NCBI GenBank assembly: GCA_900548745.1
Contig: URLQ01000106.1
Coordinates: 1-10,201 of the forward strand
DNA length: 10,201 bases
Source of the DNA: an uncultured Prevotella sp.
GTDB taxonomy: Bacteria > Bacteroidota > Bacteroidia > Bacteroidales > Bacteroidaceae
Direction of reading: 5' to 3'
Shown: one piece after another, positions 6,132-10,201 of the stretch
Layout of the letters: each line of letters starts with the position of its first letter
Position numbering within the stretch: the stretch's first letter is position 1
Made by a program: the position numbers and the translations under genes
The notes under the pieces: model-generated
What the model was told of the DNA's origin: nothing
Databases searched by the model: none
The model's input: only the letters and a program-made list of their open reading frames with translations

Positions 6132-7328
6132 TTATTTCTTTATTGTTTCCCGTTGCAGGAATTCCGCAAATTGCTCTTTGTAGCCGTTGAAAACGTTGAT
6201 GTCCACTTCTCCGTGTATGCCTCTCACTCTGCCGTGTGGGGTTAGCTGCCAGAAGGCAAGGCGAATGTCTGGGCGGTATTGTCCGTAGCGTGCAATCCAT
6301 ATTGGATAGTTGCTCCTGATGTCCGGTGCCTGCGGCAGGTATTTGTTTACGAAGCCTTGGCTGATGTACAGGACAGGCTTGGTGTCTGTGGCGTTGCGCA
6401 CGATGGCAAGCCATGTTCTTATGCTGCGGAACATGGCTTCTGTTCCGCCCATCTGCCTTATCTGTGCATCGCTTGGCTCAACGTCCAGTACAGGAGGCAT
6501 GTCGCCGATGCGCAGAGTGGTGTGCTTCAGGAAGTAATGTGCCTGTTTTGCGGCGCTACTCTTGGTAGAGAAGAAATGGTATGCGCCTACGGCAATGCCT
6601 TTCTTCTTGGCGCGGACATAGTCGGAAGGGAAATAGCGGTTTCGTATTGTTGTGCCTTCTGTCGATTTTATGTAGACGAAGGAAATCTTGTAGTCTATAT
6701 TGCCGGAACTCTTTCTGCCGGCTCCCAAACCGACGATTCTGACTGCAGACCAGTTGAGACTGAATTTCTTCCGTCCCTTTTCGTGCTGGTATCTTGACAC
6801 GTCGATGCCGTAAATCCTGTCTGCCGTGTGCAGCATCTGTTCTCCGCGGTATTTGCCTTTGCGCCAGTCGCCGGCTTTTACCTTTCCGTTTTCTGCCACT
6901 CCGCATCCGAATCCGTTGCGGCGGTCGCCTGCCCACTCTCCGGTGTAGAACTCACCGTTGTCACCTCTCCACGTGCCGTGGCCGTCGGCAAGAAGCTCTT
7001 TGCAGAACCCTCCGTGGTATGTTCCGAGAGAGTCCTGCCTTGTGCCGCTGACAATCGTGTCGGCTTGCCATAGAGCGATTATCTGTCTGCCTAAGGAGTC
7101 GGTGGTGGTGCCATAGCCGCATCGCTTGCCGTCTTTCCACGTTCCGCTGTATATGATGCTGTCTTTTATCGACAACACCCCATAGCCGTTTCTCTTTCCA
7201 TTGCTCATCTCTCCCCGATAGCAATAGTCGCCGTCGTAGATGGTCGTGGTGTTGAGAGGGCTTCCGCCGTTGCACGAAACAAGCAGAAGGGCTGTCATTA
7301 TATATATAATAAGGTGAATCTTTCTCAT
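6132..7328 (-). CDS. Lipoprotein with MORN repeats fused to a GH25 lysozyme domain
   Basis: A 398-residue protein. The signal peptide ends LLLVSC, so C19 is the predicted lipidated residue; the following NGGS carries no acidic export tag. Residues about 36-165 hold MORN-type repeats: YRGEMSNGKRNGYG (37-50), YSGTWKDGKRCGYG (60-73), YHGGFCKELLADGHG (104-118), YTGEWAGDRRNGFG (128-141) and a degenerate fifth. Residues about 172-385 are a glycoside hydrolase 25 domain: GIDVSRYQ (174-181, D176), YIKSTEG (219-225), AYHFF (249-253), PVLDVEP (279-285, D282 and E284, the catalytic pair), WIARYG (344-349) and D376-INVFNG. All the key acids are present, so muramidase activity on peptidoglycan is expected. 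The membrane anchor implies action in the periplasm on the cell's own wall, or at the surface. It starts within the stop codon of the upstream gene (ATGA at 7328-7325), so it is translationally coupled. Confidence 0.93.
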   Translation of the reverse strand: MRKIHLIIYIMTALLLVSCNGGSPLNTTTIYDGDYCYRGEMSNGKRNGYGVLSIKDSIIYSGTWKDGKRCGYGTTTDSLGRQIIALWQADTIVSGTRQDSLGTYHGGFCKELLADGHGTWRGDNGEFYTGEWAGDRRNGFGCGVAENGKVKAGDWRKGKYRGEQMLHTADRIYGIDVSRYQHEKGRKKFSLNWSAVRIVGLGAGRKSSGNIDYKISFVYIKSTEGTTIRNRYFPSDYVRAKKKGIAVGAYHFFSTKSSAAKQAHYFLKHTTLRIGDMPPVLDVEPSDAQIRQMGGTEAMFRSIRTWLAIVRNATDTKPVLYISQGFVNKYLPQAPDIRSNYPIWIARYGQYRPDIRLAFWQLTPHGRVRGIHGEVDINVFNGYKEQFAEFLQRETIKK

Positions 7329-8341
7329 TGTGCTATTCCTCCCTTATTGTTTATGCCGATGAAGAATCCGTTTCTGTTGAATATCGGTGCTCCGTTTGGA
7401 GCGAGCAGAGGGGGAGTGTCGTGCCTCTCTGTTGATATAGTGGCGCCTTTGAATACGTTCGGCTTTTGCAGAGCTGCATTGGGTGTGCTCTTCTCAGTCA
7501 GACCGAATATACCGGCAATGGCTATGCTGTCGCCCTTTTCGGGTATGAGACAGAAGACTTTGAATGTGTAAAGGCTGTTGGCGCCTTCCGGCATGAACTC
7601 GTTTTCCGTCTGCAAAACAATCGTTCCTTTAGGCGCATCTTCTGATTCTTCTGCCAACAGGTGGCAGAACACTCTGCCTGTCTTTCTTGTAGTGGTGGGG
7701 TAGAGGAGGGCGTATTTGTTTCGCTTTCTGATCTTTATCTTCTTTTCTTTCTGCAACGACTTCAAGATGTCGATGCTGTTCAGAAGACTTTCTTTTTTCC
7801 TTTTGTTCTCTTCGGCGTATGCGGCAATGGTGTTGTAGCCGTCGTCTTTCACGTTGTGTGTGTCGAGATAATAGTTGAGTTCTGCCTCTCTCTTCTTGTC
7901 GGTGGCAAACATCTCCTCATGCTTGGCGATGGTCTTTCCTATTATGTTTTCAGGGTTGCTGTTTGCCATTGAGAGCAGGTTGTCGTTGTTGCTGAAGGGG
8001 TTTGCCGTGAGGATGCGTCCCTGGCATGACGGGATGAACGAGAACTTGTTTATCCAGCATCCGCAAACCATTGCTTTGCGCTCTGTGTCGCTGTCGGCTT
8101 CCGTCTTCACGATGTTTAGAGTGGAGTCGCTCTTTATGTCGTTGCAATAGGCAATGACCTTTCCGTTGCAGACAATCTCGTAGTATTCTCTGCATTCTAT
8201 CATCACAACACTTCGCTTCATTCCGTCGTGGCTCTCGGGGAGTATCGACGGGGTCATTATAAAAGCAATCGCTGCCAGTATTGCTACTGGTAGCGACCAC
8301 ATTATAATCTTTACTATATGTCTGTTAGTCAATTTCTTCAT
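7325..8341 (-). CDS. Membrane-anchored protein resembling a trypsin-like protease without its catalytic residues
   Basis: A 338-residue protein with a short cytoplasmic N-terminus, one membrane helix (about 10-30) and the rest probably periplasmic. I cannot name a family with certainty. The order of motifs recalls trypsin-like proteases of the DegP/Trypsin_2 kind: SVVMIEC (44-50), then GRILTANPF (108-116) where active members have ILTN-HV, then EKGDSIAIAGIFG (268-280) matching the strand before the active site, KGATIST (298-304), and APNGAPIFN (314-322) plus GFFIGINN (325-332), where active members have GNSGSPIFN and a VGI strand. On this alignment the catalytic His position is Pro115 and the Ser position is Asn316, so it would be a pseudoprotease. 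A charged helical stretch (about 137-207) is inserted. The start at 8341 was chosen because it directly precedes the basic stretch and helix and overlaps the upstream gene by only 17 bases, with GGAGG 11 bases before it; 8350 and 8374 are also in frame. It sits between the inositol-phosphate synthase and the lysozyme in one operon. Confidence 0.82.
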   Translation of the reverse strand: MKKLTNRHIVKIIMWSLPVAILAAIAFIMTPSILPESHDGMKRSVVMIECREYYEIVCNGKVIAYCNDIKSDSTLNIVKTEADSDTERKAMVCGCWINKFSFIPSCQGRILTANPFSNNDNLLSMANSNPENIIGKTIAKHEEMFATDKKREAELNYYLDTHNVKDDGYNTIAAYAEENKRKKESLLNSIDILKSLQKEKKIKIRKRNKYALLYPTTTRKTGRVFCHLLAEESEDAPKGTIVLQTENEFMPEGANSLYTFKVFCLIPEKGDSIAIAGIFGLTEKSTPNAALQKPNVFKGATISTERHDTPPLLAPNGAPIFNRNGFFIGINNKGGIAQ

Positions 8342-9650
8342 CAGCTTCATATCCTCCCATTTCGCGGATGGCATTCTTGAGCATTGTATATTGCTGATAA
8401 AGGTTGTTTACCGCCTCTTCGCCCTTTGTGTAGTCGTGCATAGGACTCTTTAGGAAGAAGCTCAGGAAGCGCTGTGTGCCGTAGCGTCCGGCTCTTGCCG
8501 CAAGGTCGCTCAGCAGACACAGGTCGAGCAGCAGTGGTGCTGCAAGGATGGAGTCGCGGCAGAGAAAGTTTATCTTTACCTGCATCGGGTAGCCCATCCA
8601 TCCGAAGATGTCGATATTGTCCCATCCCTCCTTGTTGTCGTTGCGTGGCGGATAGTAGTTGATGCGCACTTTGTGGTAATACTGTGTGTCCTCGTCGTTG
8701 CCGTGTCCGTAGAGGTCCGGCTGCACGTCCGGCTTCAGGATGGTCTCAAGTGTGGAGAGCTTGCTCACCTCCTTGGTGTGGAAGTTTGCCGGCTCGTCGA
8801 GAACAAGACCGTCTCTGTTACCGAGTATGTTTGTAGAGAACCATCCGCTCAGTCCAAGGCAGCGTGTGCCGATGATAGGAGCGAAGCCGCTCTTTACCAG
8901 TGTCTGTCCTGTCTTGAAATCCTTTCCTGAGATAGGCATCTTCGTCTTTTCTGCCAGTTCCCACATGGCAGGAATATCTACTGTCGTGTTTGGTGCTCCC
9001 ATGATGAATGGTGCACCTTCTGTCAGAGCGGCATAGGCATAGCACATGGATGGTGCTATGTGCTCGCGGTCATCAGCCTTCATCGCTTTTTCAAGGGCAT
9101 CCAGAGAATAATGGATATTCTCGTCTACAGGAACATAGATTTCTGTTGAGGCAGCCCAGATTACTACGATGCGTGAGCAGTTGTTCTCCTTCTTGAAGTT
9201 TCGGATGTCCTCACGCAGGGCCTCTACCATCTCCCAGCGGGTCTTGCAGTCTTTTACATTGTCGCCGTTGAGACGTTTTGCGTAATTCTTGTCGAAGGCT
9301 GCCTTCATAGGCTTTATCTTCTCCAACTCGTCCTTCACAGGGTTGATGTCTTTCTCTTTCAGCACTTCGGCATACATCGCTGCCTGATACGCATTCTGTG
9401 GATAAACGTCCCATGTGCCGAACACGATATCGTCGAGCTTTGCCAATGGCACGATATCTTTGTAGTGAAGATATTTCTTGTCGTTTCCTTTGCCAACGCG
9501 AATCTTGTCGTATTTGGTCATCGAACCGATAGGCTTTGTCAAACCGCGGCGTGTCATCAGCACACCTGTCATGAATGTTGTGGCAACGGCACCGTTGCCG
9601 ACAATCATTATTCCTAATTTGCCTTCTGCAGGCTTCACGTTTGTTTGCAT
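8325..9650 (-). CDS. ino1: Myo-inositol-1-phosphate synthase
   Basis: A 441-residue cytosolic enzyme converting glucose 6-phosphate to 1D-myo-inositol 3-phosphate with bound NAD. An N-terminal Rossmann loop (GIMIVGNGAVATT, 13-25) is followed by family blocks: KPIGSMT (39-45), IVVIWAASTEIYVP (161-174), PSMCYAYAA (200-208), FIMGAPNTTVD (215-225), PISGKDFKTGQT (239-250, K246), GWFSTNILGNRDG (269-281), YYPPRNDNKEGWDNIDIF (332-349) and VKINFLCRDSILAAP (358-372), which carries the catalytic-domain Lys, Asp and Ser. These agree closely with the Bacteroides enzyme as I remember it. In Bacteroides the product feeds inositol phospholipid and inositol sphingolipid synthesis; no CDP-alcohol transferase or phosphatase for that route is present in this window. 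It is the first gene of a three-gene operon and its end overlaps the next start. The glycine loop may be one residue shorter than usual. Confidence 0.96.
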   Translation of the reverse strand: MQTNVKPAEGKLGIMIVGNGAVATTFMTGVLMTRRGLTKPIGSMTKYDKIRVGKGNDKKYLHYKDIVPLAKLDDIVFGTWDVYPQNAYQAAMYAEVLKEKDINPVKDELEKIKPMKAAFDKNYAKRLNGDNVKDCKTRWEMVEALREDIRNFKKENNCSRIVVIWAASTEIYVPVDENIHYSLDALEKAMKADDREHIAPSMCYAYAALTEGAPFIMGAPNTTVDIPAMWELAEKTKMPISGKDFKTGQTLVKSGFAPIIGTRCLGLSGWFSTNILGNRDGLVLDEPANFHTKEVSKLSTLETILKPDVQPDLYGHGNDEDTQYYHKVRINYYPPRNDNKEGWDNIDIFGWMGYPMQVKINFLCRDSILAAPLLLDLCLLSDLAARAGRYGTQRFLSFFLKSPMHDYTKGEEAVNNLYQQYTMLKNAIREMGGYEADEEID

Positions 9651-9748
9651 TATACTATTGTTTATTTCTTCTAACTATAGGTTGAATCTTGTTTTACGTA
9701 GTAAATCCTTTACTATAAGTATTTTTCAATAGTAGGGGGTGGAATGTT

Positions 9749-9790
9749 TCAGTACAAGATGATTTTCCCTTTTCCGTCTTGTCTTCGCAT
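9749..9790 (-). other. Possible 13-residue upstream reading frame in the synthase leader
   Basis: Inside the predicted leader of the synthase operon, an ATG at 9790 opens a 13-codon frame (MRRQDGKGKIILY) ending at 9749, about 100 bases before the synthase ATG. Its coding stretch contains complementary arms ACAAGA (9754-9759 on plus) and TCTTGT (9777-9782) that could form a hairpin. Only position and structure suggest a role; it could be chance. Confidence 0.2.
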
Positions 9791-9841
9791 TACTTGCTTT
9801 CACCCGGTGCTATTATGGCTTCATACAAATGAGTATAAATG

Positions 9842-9849
9842 CAAAGTTA
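9842..9849 (-). promoter_or_regulatory. Candidate -7 box of the synthase/pseudoprotease/lysozyme operon
   Basis: Minus-strand TAACTTTG is an exact TAnnTTTG match without a good -33 partner. If used, it gives a leader of about 185 bases before the ATG at 9650, long for this window. The region from 9651 to 9841 otherwise shows only short inverted repeats (for example ACTAT / ATAGT around 9711-9733). Confidence 0.45.
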
Positions 9850-10046
9850 TCAAAAACCTCTCAACATCGTATCTCTTTTATTATAGTTTAGTTCTTTTTT
9901 AACATTTTATCCGTGAAATCAACTATTTGCGCTACAAACGTTGTCCCGTGAATGAAAAACAGTCTGGAAATATTTACGTGCTTATTCTTCTGGATGCTCA
10001 ATTCCTTTGAGGTGTTTGTTGACAAAAAAGTGTCTTTAAAAAGAAA

Positions 10047-10199
10047 TCAGGTGTCTTCCTGTATATAATCGGGCAATTTCATTTCTTTCTTCTTTCCTTG
10101 TGTTTTCCCCCACATTGTCGCCATTCCCCTTCATGCCACCCCCATCCGTACCTCCTCACCTTTCCCCCTTTTCTCCTTTTTCCCGGTGAAAGTCCCCTT
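10047..10199 (-). other. Possible 3' end of an off-window gene, or a tiny gene, with an in-frame TGA
   Basis: Entering from the right edge on the minus strand, one frame reads KGTFTGKKEKRGKGEEVRMG-VA to a TGA at 10133-10131. The same frame then continues as RG and ATG at 10124, encoding MATMWGKTQGKKKEMKLPDY-IQEDT, to a TGA at 10049-10047. The second part alone would be a 25-residue protein. Both parts are charged and protein-like, but the strand is purine-rich, which makes any frame look Lys/Gly/Glu-rich. It may be a gene end, a C-terminally interrupted gene or no gene. The stretch between it and the operon promoter (9850-10046) shows one short inverted repeat (CTCAATTCCTTTGAG, 9997-10011) and nothing else. 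Confidence 0.25.
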
Positions 10200-10201
10200 T
10201 G

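Noticed and set aside
6279..6797. 172-codon plus-strand frame antisense to the lysozyme gene
   Set aside because: The minus-strand frame holds the full GH25 motifs, and the antisense product has no recognisable domain.

Overview
The window looks like a chromosomal segment from the Bacteroidota, most likely Bacteroidales and probably close to Prevotella. Three things point there: several promoters of the TTTG / TAnnTTTG type used by that phylum's primary sigma factor; the gene families (OmpA-like SPII lipoprotein, AAA/DUF4143 ATPase, secreted endonuclease I with an adhesin-like tail, Bacteroidota-type inositol-phosphate synthase); and little use of strong Shine-Dalgarno sequences. There is no rRNA, tRNA, CRISPR array, phage block or insertion sequence that I can recognise.

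Left part (1-3083): about 400 bases of short interspersed direct and inverted repeats (68-460) lie downstream of a PAP2-type phosphatase on the minus strand. The phosphatase promoter sits so close to its ATG that the mRNA should be leaderless. Divergent from it is a small 94-residue protein of unknown function with its own candidate promoter and terminator. Next comes an OmpA-family lipoprotein with a coiled coil, a structured 5' leader and a strong terminator.

Middle (2932-6022): an AAA ATPase with a DUF4143/PD-(D/E)xK-like tail is preceded by three units of a 33-bp tandem repeat, and the third unit supplies the promoter -33 box. It converges on a secreted His-Me finger endonuclease (endonuclease I family), with a long hairpin between the two genes.

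Right part (6132-9650, all minus strand): a compact three-gene operon. In transcription order it encodes myo-inositol-1-phosphate synthase, a membrane-anchored protein that I read as a degenerate trypsin-like protease lacking its catalytic His and Ser, and a lipoprotein joining MORN repeats to a GH25 lysozyme domain. The first two genes overlap by 17 bases and the last two share an ATGA stop/start. The operon pairs a cytosolic source of inositol phosphate with two envelope proteins. The inositol-lipid synthesis genes that neighbour this synthase in Bacteroides are not in this window.

The last 550 bases hold the operon's long leader and then a strongly strand-asymmetric, G-rich (minus strand) tract that may be the 3' end of a gene lying outside the window.

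The best candidates for something undescribed are the synthase/pseudoprotease/MORN-lysozyme operon and the 33-bp repeat array in front of the DUF4143 ATPase.
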